Shown here piece by piece: positions 8,340 to 16,510 of a DNA stretch of 64,000 nt. The stretch comes from Acidimangrovimonas sediminis (GTDB lineage: Bacteria; Pseudomonadota; Alphaproteobacteria; Rhodobacterales; Rhodobacteraceae): the NCBI RefSeq assembly GCF_002871005.1, contig NZ_PHSN01000004.1, positions 62,001-126,000 on the forward strand. The letters are read 5' to 3'. The number at the start of each line of letters is the position of its first letter. The stretch's first letter is position 1. The notes under the pieces were generated by a model. The model was not told where the DNA came from, made no database searches, and worked only from the letters and a program-made list of their open reading frames with translations. The position numbers were made by a program, and so were the translations under genes.

Positions 8340-8992
8340 CACGCCTCCTGATCGTCAATCCGAACACCACCGTGGCGCTGACCGATCGCCTTGTCGCCGG
8401 GGCGCGCGCGGCGCTGCCTGCCGGGGTCGAGGTGGTGGGGCGCACCGCGGGGTTCGGCGCGCCCGTGATCGCCTCGCGCCTGTCCTATGCGGTGGGGGCG
8501 CTTGCGGGGGTGGTGGCGATGGCCGAAAGCCCGGGGCGGTTCTCGGCCGTGCTCCTGGGCTGTTTCGGCGACCCGGGGCTCGAGGCGCTGCGCGAACTTT
8601 CCGCCGCCCCGGTGGTCGGCATGGCCGAGGCGGCGATGCGGGCAGCGGCCCGGCGTTCGGGGCGTTTCGCGATCCTGACGCTGGGCGCGGCCTGGCGCCC
8701 GATGCTGGAGGAGCGCGCCGCGGTCGCGGGGCTGGGCGGTCGTCTTGCCGGGGTCTTCACGCTCGACGGCACCGGCCTCGATGCGCTGGCGGACCCGGAG
8801 GGCACGCGGCGGCGGCTGGAGCGGGCGGTCGAGGGGGCCGTGGCGGCGGGGGCTGAAACGATCGTTCTGGGCGGCGCCACCCTCGCCGGCCTGCCGTGCC
8901 CCGCGCGCCCGGGGGTGGTGTTTGTCGACGGTTTCGCTGCGGCGCTGGACGAGGTTCGGCAACTTCTGGCGATGGGCCTGCCGGGGGCCTGA
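8336..8992 (+). CDS. Asp/Glu/hydantoin racemase family protein lacking the second Cys
   Basis: A 218-residue member of the aspartate/glutamate/hydantoin racemase family, with VNPNTT at residues 7-12 and the first catalytic cysteine in LLGCFGDPGL (C76). The second catalytic cysteine of hydantoin and allantoin racemases normally sits in an LGCAGM motif. Here the position reads LGGATL (G179-G180). With one cysteine the protein may be a decarboxylase-like or isomerase-like variant, or inactive as a racemase. It starts with GTG inside the stop of the deacetylase gene. Confidence 0.85.
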   Translation: MTRLLIVNPNTTVALTDRLVAGARAALPAGVEVVGRTAGFGAPVIASRLSYAVGALAGVVAMAESPGRFSAVLLGCFGDPGLEALRELSAAPVVGMAEAAMRAAARRSGRFAILTLGAAWRPMLEERAAVAGLGGRLAGVFTLDGTGLDALADPEGTRRRLERAVEGAVAAGAETIVLGGATLAGLPCPARPGVVFVDGFAAALDEVRQLLAMGLPGA

Positions 8993-9001
8993 GCCCCGCC
9001 G

Positions 9002-9904
9002 TCACCCCGATCCGGCGGCGGCGACGCGGCGGACCGTGGCGATCACCGTCTCGCGGAACCACCGGTGGCCCGGGTCCGCCTCGAGCCTTGGGTGCCACAT
9101 GGCCGAGATCGCGATGCCGGGTACCTCTACCGGCAGGGGCACGGCCACGAGGTCGTCCCTCAGGCAGGAGCGCGGCACCTGCGCGACAAGGTCGGTCTGG
9201 CGAGCGATCTCCAGCGCGTCGGGAAAGCCGGGCACGACCGCCACGACATGGCGGGCCAGCCCCAGCCTGTCGAGGGCGTCATCGACCGGGCCGAGCATGC
9301 TGCCCCGGCGCGAGGCGACGACATGGCGGCAGGCGGCATAGCTTTCCGGCGTCACCGGGGCCGCGAGCAGCGGGTGATCCGGCCGCACGGCCCCGATGAA
9401 GCGGTCGCGGAACAGGTTGCGGGTGCGGACCTCGGGCGCAAAATCCCCCAGCACGCCGATCTCGAGGTCGGCATCGCCATCGCGCAGGGGGCGCGCGTCC
9501 TTTTCGGGTTTGGGCGCAAGGCGCAGCCGGACCCGGGGCGCGGCCTCCAGCAGGGCCAGCAGCAGCGGCGCGGCGAACAGGCTTGAAAACCCCTCGTTCG
9601 CGCGCAGGGTGAAGGTCCGGTCCAGCGTGGCGAGGTCGACCGCGGCCTCCTGCGGGGCCAGTAGACCCTCGGCCTCGGCCAGGAGCCCCGGCAGCCGGTC
9701 GCGGAGCGCGATGGCGCGGGGCGTCGGTACCAGCCCCCGCCCGGCCCGCACCAGAAGCGGGTCGCCCACAGCCACCCGCAGGCGCGTCAATGTGCGGCTC
9801 ATCGCCGACGTGCTGAGCCCGAGGCGCCGTGCGGCGTCGGTGACGCTGCCGGTGGCAAGCATCGCATCCAGCGCACGCAGAAGGTTAAGGTCGATCCCGG
9901 ACAT
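9002..9904 (-). CDS. LysR family transcriptional regulator
   Basis: A 300-residue LysR-type regulator with an N-terminal winged HTH (ATGSVTDAARRLGLSTSAMS, about 18-37) and a periplasmic-binding-like effector domain. The ATG at 9904 gives the usual MSGIDLNLLRALDAM start, and the longer frame to 9970 adds 22 atypical residues. It converges on the racemase gene with nine bases between them. An ATTGTT-N11-AACAAT dyad 112-136 bases upstream fits a LysR autoregulatory site. The target is unknown. Confidence 0.88.
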   Translation of the reverse strand: MSGIDLNLLRALDAMLATGSVTDAARRLGLSTSAMSRTLTRLRVAVGDPLLVRAGRGLVPTPRAIALRDRLPGLLAEAEGLLAPQEAAVDLATLDRTFTLRANEGFSSLFAAPLLLALLEAAPRVRLRLAPKPEKDARPLRDGDADLEIGVLGDFAPEVRTRNLFRDRFIGAVRPDHPLLAAPVTPESYAACRHVVASRRGSMLGPVDDALDRLGLARHVVAVVPGFPDALEIARQTDLVAQVPRSCLRDDLVAVPLPVEVPGIAISAMWHPRLEADPGHRWFRETVIATVRRVAAAGSG

Positions 9905-10015
9905 GGCGGAAGCCTGCCTTGAGGCGGCGCCGGGTGCAAGCGACGCCTGACTGCCTTGCGGTGGATGCAACCTGCGAGCCCAGGCGCCGGAAGGTCGTCA
10001 GAGGAAACGGGCCCC

Positions 10016-10040
10016 GATTGTTCTTGTGCAGGCAACAATC
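10016..10040. promoter_or_regulatory. LysR-type T-N11-A dyad
   Basis: GATTGTT, eleven bases, then AACAATC forms a perfect 7-bp interrupted dyad of the T-N11-A class used by LysR regulators. It lies upstream of the minus-strand LysR gene that starts at 9904, where autoregulatory sites are usual. No divergent gene was recognised on the other side. Confidence 0.55.
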
Positions 10041-10203
10041 TGGTTCACAGGCCCTCCGGGCTTCCGTCGTTCAGCGCGGGGTCGTTCGCAGTGCCGGTTG
10101 GCCCGCGCAATTGGTCCTCCCCATTGAAATCCAAGGGGTCGATGCGTCAGAACGGGGGCAGCGGTGGCCGGAGGCGCAGGCGATTAGGCTGGCTTCATTC
10201 AGA

Positions 10204-10226
10204 ATATGAATATCCCCCATTCATAT
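10204..10226. repeat. AT-rich inverted repeat
   Basis: ATATGAAT-N7-ATTCATAT is a perfect 8-bp inverted repeat in otherwise GC-rich non-coding DNA, followed by TATATAGG. It may be an operator or part of an AT-rich promoter. No adjacent gene start explains it. Confidence 0.4.
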
Positions 10227-10894
10227 ATAGGCCATTGAAACACCTTCATTTTGTCGCACAAGGGGGCATCCTGTTCCGGCGTCATCGCACGGCGGCGGAG
10301 GGGGACAGAAGGCGCGGTGGCATCCCGGTGCGGGGCGGCCGCCGGTTAGACAGGCAAGAACGGGGCAGGGCAGGCACGCATGGTCAGGAAGGTTGAGAGC
10401 GTCGGGGTGCGCCGGCCGGACGGGACCGCGGGCCTGCCCTGTTTTGCCGCGGGGCCGCTGCGCTTCCGCGTTCCGCTGGCCCACAGGCCTGGGCCCCCGG
10501 CCGGGAGGAACGATCCGGCCCGGGGTGTGGCCACAATGTGTACCGTGATGAGTGTGGCGGTCGCCGGGCCAGGTATCGGTGGCGTGAGTGCGCGTTCTTC
10601 GACGAGCGAGGTGACCGCCTGTTTCCGCCCTCACTCCGCGTCCCAGACCCCGCCGCACTCCCCGGCGGCCCTGCGCCGCTGGCCGTGTATCGGCGCGCGC
10701 GCCTCCCGGTGGGGCCGCGCCTGAAGGCCCCCTCTGCGGGCCACCATCAGGGCTGCCGTCCGGGCGGGGGTCTGAACGGTATTCGAATCCCGTCCGGGGG
10801 AGATTTCCCCAGGATGGGGCGCGCGCCGGGTCTGCGTCCCCCGTTGGCCCGGCGCGTTGCGCCCCCTCTCGCTGGGGAAGGCACGTCCCGCCGA

Positions 10895-11809
10895 TCAGGC
10901 GGAGAACACGTTTCGGATCGTGTCGCGTAGCCAGCGCAGGCCAGGTTCTTCCGCGTTCTCCTCCGGCCAGCACAGGAACAGCTTTATATCCGGAATTGCG
11001 AAGGGCGTTGGCATTACCCGCAGCCGGTTGATCGGCGCGATGATCTGGGCATAGCGTTCCGGGACGGTGGCGACGAGGTCGGTTACGGCGACAGTCGCGG
11101 CCAGGTCGGCGGCATTCGGCACGATGCAGACCTCGCGCCGCGTCGCCCCGGCAGCCATCAGCATGTTCCCCATCTGGTAGCGCGCCTGGTACGGCTGGTC
11201 GAGGACGACATGGCCCGAGGCGTTGAACTGTTCGAGGCTGATCGCCGGGCCGATCGTCGGGTGGCCCTCGCGCACGATGCAGACCGGGGTGACCTCGGCC
11301 AGCGGTTCGAACACGAGGCCCGGGATCTCTTGCGGGAAGACGTCTAGCAGGATGTCCACCTCGCCGTTGATCAGCCGCTGATAGGGGGCGCCCCAGTCGG
11401 GGGTCACCACCTCCAGCCGACAGCTCGATTCCGGCTGGTTGAGAAGGCCCAGCAGCGGCGGCAGGATCGAGGGGATGGAGAAATCGTGCAGCTCCAGCCG
11501 GAAGTGGCGGTTGGCGGTGGCAATGTCGAAATCGGCGCCGATCATCATGCCGTTGCGCAGCGCGTTCAGCGCCTGCGTCACCGGCCCCGCCAGCGACAGC
11601 GCAAGCGGCGTCGGCCTGACCCCGCCGTCGCTGCGGATGAACAGGCGGTCGTTGTATTGCAGCCGCAGCCGGGCCAGCGCGTTGCTGACCGTCGGCTGGC
11701 TCATGCCCAGGTTGTTGGCCGCCCGGCTGATGGAGCCCGCCTTGAGGATCGCCTCGAATATGACGAGAAGATTGAGGTCGAGGCGCCTCAGATCGCGTTT
11801 CCCGTTCAC
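10895..11809 (-). CDS. LysR family transcriptional regulator, NodD-like
   Basis: A 304-residue LysR-type regulator. The DNA-binding part (LDLNLLVIFEAILKAGSISR then AANNLGMSQPTVSNALARLR, about residues 10-50) and the overall layout resemble the NodD/NahR branch, which senses aromatic compounds. The start is GTG at 11809, because the upstream in-frame ATG is blocked by a stop. A short TTCAG-TT-CTGAA palindrome lies about 20 bases before the start codon. The gene stands alone, so the regulon is unknown. Confidence 0.85.
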   Translation of the reverse strand: MNGKRDLRRLDLNLLVIFEAILKAGSISRAANNLGMSQPTVSNALARLRLQYNDRLFIRSDGGVRPTPLALSLAGPVTQALNALRNGMMIGADFDIATANRHFRLELHDFSIPSILPPLLGLLNQPESSCRLEVVTPDWGAPYQRLINGEVDILLDVFPQEIPGLVFEPLAEVTPVCIVREGHPTIGPAISLEQFNASGHVVLDQPYQARYQMGNMLMAAGATRREVCIVPNAADLAATVAVTDLVATVPERYAQIIAPINRLRVMPTPFAIPDIKLFLCWPEENAEEPGLRWLRDTIRNVFSA

Positions 11810-12525
11810 CCGGTCGCCCCCGCCATCGAAATTCAGTTCTGAAATATCGCCCGGCGGCGCGACGGCAAGGCTAGGCGCTGGGGTTTTCGATCTAGCCGAT
11901 CAGCCTCGCCCATCTGGCGGGATCATCCGCGGGGAGGGCATTGCGGCGGGCGCGGGCATTATTCGGTTTCGGAATGTCGCCGCCTCGAGGCCCGCCAGCT
12001 GGGGATTCCGCGTTGGCAGTGTGCGCTGAGCGGCCGCCTTGTCAGGGGATCTCGCCTCCATGCCCGGGCACGCATTCTTCTGGCGCGACCAAGGTACAGT
12101 TGTCGACCCGAGTGCAAGAGACGCCGGTTGCAGGGGACATGATACTAAGCGGGAAGCCCAAGGCCCGCGAGTTCTTCCCCCATATTCCGAAGTAATCTGC
12201 CGCAAGGCGGGTGATGAATTCCCGTCTATAAAAAAGGCGGGTTAATTGTTTGCGTAGTGCGGGCATCACTCGGGCGAGGCTGCGTATAATGGACGATATG
12301 GAGATGGATGACCGCTTCTGGACCATTGCAAGGTCGCGTCCGGTTGTGGAAAGAATTTTGCGGCCAGCCAGATGATTTCAGAAATAGGCCAGCGTAACTC
12401 GCGCGGCATTTGCTGCCACACAAGTTCAATTTCCGGGATAACCACCTTCCCCGCGAGCCTAGTTTGTGCGTCCGGCCTCTGCTAACCTTTACTCAAAACA
12501 GGGTTGGGGGTAGACAGACAATAAT
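11810..12525. other. intergenic stretch shifting to lower GC
   Basis: 716 bases between a minus-strand LysR gene and a plus-strand sulfotransferase-like gene. From about 12100 onward the sequence becomes clearly AT-richer than the rest of the window. The short frames here (for example the minus-strand frame at 12226-12429 and a 28-codon frame at 12288-12374) match nothing recognised. It may be decayed foreign DNA. Confidence 0.55.
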
Positions 12526-13221
12526 ATGAGGCAGCTCTTTCTTCACATTGGAACGCATAAAACAGGGACGACCTCGTTCCAGGCGAGCCTGATGGCGGCG
12601 CGGCCTGCGCTCTTGGCCGAGGGCGTCGCAGTCTACGTCGAAACTGGACGGGGCGGCCATCCGGCTCCCAACAACTTCACACTTGCCAATTCTGTGCTTC
12701 GCCCCTCGCTGAGGACGCAGGCACGTATGTCGAAGCTGGCCAAGCCCCCGGGCTTCCTTGCCTATTCGAAGTCGGTGGCCGAGATGCGTCGCTTCCTGTG
12801 CACTCCGGGTGCTCGGAAATTCGTGATCAGCGCCGAAGCCTTCTCCTTCGCCCGCGACCCTGGCGAGCGGCGCAAAATCGAGGGGCTTTTCGCTAAGCAG
12901 GAGATCAAGGTAATCCCCGTCCTGTGCCTGCGTAGCGGCGGGGACTGGCGCGAAAGCTGGGCTGATTACCTGCGTCGCTGGGATCCCGAGGGGCGTCAGA
13001 GCTACGGAAAGGATACTGATAATATCCTTGGCGACTGGTATTTCGACACTGAAGCAATCCTCCAATTTTGGAGTGCCATCGGCCCGGTTCGGATAGTTGA
13101 TTATGACGCGGCGATTGCCGACCCAAGAGCCGACGGGTCTATCCTGCCCGCACTATACGCAGCGATGGAAATCGCCATGCCCGCGGGCGATGCTAGGCTC
13201 TTTCTCAACACTCGCATCTAG
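12526..13221 (+). CDS. sulfotransferase-like P-loop protein
   Basis: A 231-residue protein beginning LFLHIGTHKTGTTSFQ. The GTHKTGTT segment is the 5'-phosphosulfate-binding loop of the sulfotransferase superfamily. A second conserved-looking segment, KFVISAEAFSF, lies near residues 100-110. It is shorter than typical sulfotransferases (about 260-300), so the C-terminal part may be missing or divergent. The base composition is lower in GC than the neighbours and the ribosome site is weak (GGGGG about 14 bases upstream). Acquisition by transfer is likely. The acceptor substrate is unknown. Confidence 0.65.
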   Translation: MRQLFLHIGTHKTGTTSFQASLMAARPALLAEGVAVYVETGRGGHPAPNNFTLANSVLRPSLRTQARMSKLAKPPGFLAYSKSVAEMRRFLCTPGARKFVISAEAFSFARDPGERRKIEGLFAKQEIKVIPVLCLRSGGDWRESWADYLRRWDPEGRQSYGKDTDNILGDWYFDTEAILQFWSAIGPVRIVDYDAAIADPRADGSILPALYAAMEIAMPAGDARLFLNTRI

Positions 13222-13695
13222 GTGCACGCCGCCACAGCGCCGCCTGCTCTGCCGAGCTTTCTTATACGATACGCGCGTAATGCGGTGTTAGGTCTGGCAG
13301 GTAATCAAGACAGCCGAGGCCGCATGAGGCTTTTACGTCTATAAGAAAGGGCGCTGGCTGCCCCGGTTTGTTGGACGCAGAGACCGAGCAGGCGCGGCAT
13401 GGGCAGAAGGGCCGGGCCTGTGCTGTATTCAGGCCATGATGCGCGCGGAGAGGGCAGAAAGGCATCGCCGTTTCGGCATCTCGCGCGCGCGCCTGGAGGT
13501 CGACACGGCGGGCATACCCTAAGATTACCCCTAAGCTCGTTACGCTCTGACAAGCGGCAACGACGCCGATACTTCCAACACGACTTGACCGCCAATCATC
13601 CGGCTCAGTCCCGTTGAAGGTGGGGGATTTTGTGGGGGCAAGCGACTGGAGATTTCCAATTACTCTTGTCGTTTCGGGTGGTTCCCTAAGGCAAG
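13222..13695. other. non-coding region downstream of tRNA-Ser
   Basis: 474 bases between the sulfotransferase-like gene and the 3' end of tRNA-Ser. The sequence adjoining the tRNA 3' end is a classical place for integrase genes, but no integrase-like frame or clear duplicated tRNA 3' end was seen. The open minus-strand frame has no recognisable domain. It may be remains of an integrated element. Confidence 0.5.
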
Positions 13696-13785
13696 TGGCG
13701 GAGAGACAGGGATTCGAACCCTGGGTGGGCGCAAACCCACAACGGTTTTCGAGACCGCCCCGTTCGACCGCTCCGGCACCTCTCC
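13696..13785 (-). tRNA. tRNA-Ser (anticodon CGA)
   Basis: A type II tRNA with a 7-bp acceptor stem (GGAGAGG with TCTCTCC, one G-U pair), discriminator G and an encoded CCA end. The T arm reads CAGGG-TTCGAAT-CCCTG. The anticodon loop CTCGAAA places CGA at 13751-13749, decoding UCG serine codons. The long variable arm GTGGGTTTGCGCCCAC is typical of tRNA-Ser. Confidence 0.96.
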
Positions 13786-14280
13786 GCTTGCCTAGTCGAC
13801 GGAGGGGGATGTAGCCGGAGCGTCCGGCCGACGCAAGCCCCCCTCGCAGGAAAAAAATCATGCTGGGGCGGGGAGGGTGCTTGGCGGGCCGCGGGGGATG
13901 TTTCGTGGGCGGCTTTCCGGGGCGGCAACGAGGGCGCCGTTGCCTTTCCGGGTGTGGCTGGGCCGCCCGCGTGGCAGGGGGCGGCGGAGCCGTTCGGCGG
14001 TGTGTCGCGGGTCGGGCGGGCCGTTCGGGCGCGTATCCGCCGAAACTGCGGGCCTTTCGCGCGGGCTCTGGGAATCGCCCGGCTCCGGGCGTAGGAGAGC
14101 GGCGCTCCGGCACGTCCGGCCGTCTTGCGGCGGTCCGGCACGCTTCGGACGCGGCGGCCCCGAAGGGGCGGCGATTGAAAAACCGCCCGGCGGCCCCCAG
14201 ATCGGGCGTATGTACCGACCCGCCCAACGCACTTCCGATTGCTCGCAAAGACCCCGCAACAACAGGTCCCGTTACCGCCC
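13786..14280. other. GC-rich spacer upstream of the DUF2059 gene
   Basis: 495 bases between the divergent tRNA-Ser and the DUF2059 gene. It holds the tRNA promoter (13808-13836). The rest is very GC-rich, with arginine-rich shadow frames in several phases and no recognisable coding signal or clear plus-strand promoter. Confidence 0.6.
13808..13836 (-). promoter_or_regulatory. promoter of tRNA-Ser
   Basis: On the minus strand, TTGCGT (13836-13831) and TACATC (13813-13808) are separated by 17 bases. The second hexamer lies 22 bases before the tRNA 5' end. The spacing is ideal for a sigma-70 promoter, though the -10 is not perfect. Confidence 0.5.
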
Positions 14281-15225
14281 ATGCTGCCCCGGATTGCCGT
14301 TCTCCTGCCCCTCGTGATGGGATCGATCGCCACGGCGGTCGGCTGGCCGGTCATGGCCCAGACGGTGCCGCCGCAGCAAACGGCGCCCGGCGGGACGGCC
14401 GGGGTTGGCCGGCAGGCGGCGAACGATCCGGCCCGGCCGCGTTCTCACGCGGGGACCACGCTGCAGCAGCGCCAGGAGGCCCGCCTCTATGCCGCGCTCA
14501 GGCTTCCCGATCTTCTGGAGGTGATGCGTGACGAGGGGGTGGATTACGGCAAGGCGCTGGCCGATCAGCTGTTTCCGGGCGATGACGGCCCGGCCTGGCA
14601 GGCGACGGTGCGCCGGATCTACGACCCGCGCCGGATGACAGAGCTGTTCGAAGGCGCTTTCGGGCCGCGGATGTCTGACCGCGACCGCCACGCGGCGCTG
14701 GTCTTCCTGACTTCGCCCCTGGGGCGGCGAATCGTGGGGCTGGAGATCTCGGCGCGGCGGGCCCTGCTGGACCCGGATGTCGAGGCGGAGGCCGAGGCGC
14801 GGCTTAAGGCGATGGCCGCGCACAAGGATCCGCGGCTTGCGCTGCTGCGCCGGTTCGCCGAGGCGAACGGGCTGGTGGAGGCGAACGTCGCAGGTGCGCT
14901 TAACGCCAATTTCGCCTTCTACACCGGGTTGGCCGACGGTCACGCCCCCGGGCTCGACTTCGACCGCGACCAGATCCTTGCCGAGGTGGCGCACCAGCAG
15001 GAAGAGGTGCGGCGCGAGACCCGCGGCTGGCTCTATCCGTTCCTTGCCACCGCCTACGCGCCACTCAGCGACGATGAACTGCACCGTTACATCGAATTTT
15101 CGCAAAGCCCGGCGGGCAAGTCGCTCAACCGCGCGCTGTTCGCGTCGTTCGACGTGATGTTCAACCACATCTCGCACGATCTGGGCCTTGCGGCGGCGGG
15201 CATGCTGGGAAGCGAGAACCTCTAG
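14281..15225 (+). CDS. DUF2059 family exported protein
   Basis: A 314-residue protein with a signal peptide (hydrophobic residues 4-20, probable cleavage after VMAQ). It has two DUF2059-like repeats: one around residues 112-165 (MSDRDRHAALVFLTSPLGRR) and one around 255-290 (LSDDELHRYIEFSQSPAGK). The ATG at 14281 gives the signal peptide; a longer TTG-initiated frame is less likely. The function of the family is unknown. It should act in the periplasm. A palindromic hairpin overlaps its stop codon. Confidence 0.8.
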   Translation: MLPRIAVLLPLVMGSIATAVGWPVMAQTVPPQQTAPGGTAGVGRQAANDPARPRSHAGTTLQQRQEARLYAALRLPDLLEVMRDEGVDYGKALADQLFPGDDGPAWQATVRRIYDPRRMTELFEGAFGPRMSDRDRHAALVFLTSPLGRRIVGLEISARRALLDPDVEAEAEARLKAMAAHKDPRLALLRRFAEANGLVEANVAGALNANFAFYTGLADGHAPGLDFDRDQILAEVAHQQEEVRRETRGWLYPFLATAYAPLSDDELHRYIEFSQSPAGKSLNRALFASFDVMFNHISHDLGLAAAGMLGSENL

Positions 15226-15239
15226 GCCCCCGGGGGCCT
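15224..15239 (+). terminator. GC-rich palindrome at the end of the DUF2059 gene
   Basis: AGGCCCCCGGGGGCCT is a perfect 16-bp palindrome that overlaps the stop codon. There is no T-run after it, so it may stabilise the message or act as a weak terminator. Confidence 0.4.
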
Positions 15240-15306
15240 GACGGGGCGGTCTAACGCGGCCACCGCCGCCGCGGGGACGGACCAGGCGGGGGAGTGGTTG
15301 CAAGGC

Positions 15307-15335
15307 TTGACTTTTCCCCCGCGATTCCCGATAAG
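15307..15335 (+). promoter_or_regulatory. promoter of rplU-rpmA
   Basis: TTGACT (15307-15312) and GATAAG (15330-15335) are 17 bases apart, about 150 bases upstream of rplU. This is the best sigma-70 match in the region. It implies a leader of about 140 nucleotides containing several GC-rich stems, which could bind L21 for autogenous control. Confidence 0.6.
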
Positions 15336-15483
15336 CCGCCATCCCGGATGGTGCTTGCCACTTTCCGGGCTTTTGCAATACGGCCCCCGACGAGGGGCGC
15401 GCTGTCCGAAGGCGCCGGGAAACCGGCCGGAACGCCCTCGAAAGAGGGGGCCGCAGGACGCGGGATGAGAGAAGGAAAGACCC

Positions 15484-16152
15484 ATGTTCGCGGTCCTCAA
15501 GACGGGCGGCAAGCAATACAAGGTGCAGGCGGGTGACGTTCTGCGCGTTGAGAAACTTGCGGCCAACGCTGGCGACAAAGTCCAGTTCAACGAGATTCTG
15601 ATGATCGGCGGCGACGCCCCGGCCGTCGGCGCGCCCTTCGTGGCCGGTGCCGCGGTTCAGGCCGAGGTGATCGACCAGATCAAGGCCGACAAGGTCATCC
15701 ATTACGTCAAGCGCCGCCGCAAGCACAGCTCGCAGCGCACCAAGGGCCACCGCCAGCAGCTGACGCTTCTGCGCGTGACCGACATCCTCGCCTCGGGCGC
15801 GGACACCTCGGGCGTGGCGCTGGCCACCGGCACTGCGGAAGCCCGCCGTTCGGCCCATGGTTCGGAAGGCGCGGCCCCGGCTGCGAAACCGGCCGCCAAG
15901 AAGGCCGCGAAGCCTGCCGCCGCCAAGGCCGAAAAGCCGGCCAAGGCCGCCGAAGGCGCGGACGACCTGAAGAAGCTGTCGGGCGTTGGCCCGGCGCTCG
16001 AGAAGAAACTGCACGAGGCCGGCGTCACGACCTTCGCGCAGATCGCGTCCTGGACCGAGGCGGACATCGCCGAATTCGACGACAAGCTGTCGTTCCACGG
16101 CCGGATCGAGCGTGAAGGCTGGGTCGACCAGGCCAAAGAGCTCTCGAAGTAA
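15484..16152 (+). CDS. rplU: 50S ribosomal protein L21 with C-terminal HhH domain
   Basis: 222 residues, about twice the normal L21 length. Residues 1-103 are a standard L21 core that binds 23S rRNA (MFAVLKTGGKQYKVQAGD, then KRRRKHSSQRTKGHRQ). Residues 104-158 are an alanine/lysine linker. Residues 159-222 form a helix-hairpin-helix domain (DDLKKLSGVGPALEKKL). Related HhH domains end NuoE and a membrane protein further downstream. The start follows an AAGGAAAG site. The gene is cotranscribed with rpmA. The role of the extension is unknown; it could contact RNA at the ribosome surface. Confidence 0.95.
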   Translation: MFAVLKTGGKQYKVQAGDVLRVEKLAANAGDKVQFNEILMIGGDAPAVGAPFVAGAAVQAEVIDQIKADKVIHYVKRRRKHSSQRTKGHRQQLTLLRVTDILASGADTSGVALATGTAEARRSAHGSEGAAPAAKPAAKKAAKPAAAKAEKPAKAAEGADDLKKLSGVGPALEKKLHEAGVTTFAQIASWTEADIAEFDDKLSFHGRIEREGWVDQAKELSK

Positions 16153-16164
16153 GGAGATCAGACC

Positions 16165-16434
16165 ATGGCACACAAAAAAGCAGGCGGCTCCTCGCGCAAC
16201 GGCCGCGACTCCGCTGGCCGCCGCCTTGGCGTGAAGCTCTACGGTGGCCAGGCCGCCGAGCCGGGCAACATCATCGTGCGTCAGCGCGGCACCAAGTGGT
16301 GGCCGGGCGAGGGCGTCGGCATGGGCCGCGACCACACCATCTTCGCGACTGTCGAAGGCGATGTGACGTTCCGCAAGGGCCTCAAGGGCCGCACCTTCAT
16401 CTCGGTGCTTCCGCGTGCGGAGGCAGCCGAGTAA
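16165..16434 (+). CDS. rpmA: 50S ribosomal protein L27
   Basis: An 89-residue L27 with the standard start [16 protein letters not shown], without the cleaved N-terminal extension seen in Firmicutes. It binds near the peptidyl transferase centre and helps 50S assembly. It lies 12 bases after rplU with its own AAGGAG site. A hairpin terminator follows. Confidence 0.97.
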   Translation: MAHKKAGGSSRNGRDSAGRRLGVKLYGGQAAEPGNIIVRQRGTKWWPGEGVGMGRDHTIFATVEGDVTFRKGLKGRTFISVLPRAEAAE

Positions 16435-16464
16435 ACCGGACCTTCATACTGGCATGGTAACGGG

Positions 16465-16488
16465 GGGATCGGCTGAAAGGCCGGTCCC
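16465..16488 (+). terminator. terminator-like hairpin after rpmA
   Basis: GGGATCGGC-N6-GCCGGTCCC forms a 9-bp stem with one G-U pair, followed by TTCGCGTTT. It probably ends most rplU-rpmA transcription. Confidence 0.6.
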
Positions 16489-16510
16489 TTCGCGTTTGGG
16501 GGAGGATCGA

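Larger units (their letters stand above)
9905..10894. other. 990-base region without a recognisable gene
   Basis: This stretch lies between two minus-strand LysR genes. It contains a LysR-type dyad (10016-10040), an AT-rich inverted repeat (10204-10226), an imperfect GC-rich inverted repeat around 10496-10526, and otherwise GC-rich sequence. Open frames on both strands have low-complexity, arginine-rich translations and no family resemblance. A small RNA cannot be excluded. Confidence 0.6.

Noticed and set aside
10776-10805. T-arm-like GGTATTCGAATCCCGTCC
   Set aside because: No matching upstream acceptor, D or anticodon arms, and the T-loop would have an extra base. Not a tRNA.
10221-10973. 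250-codon minus-strand frame in the LysR-LysR gap
   Set aside because: Arginine/proline/glycine-rich translation with no ribosome site and no family resemblance, and it runs into the downstream LysR gene in another frame.
13262-14248. Open frame crossing tRNA-Ser that could be read as an integrase remnant
   Set aside because: It reads through the tRNA gene and has none of the tyrosine recombinase motifs.
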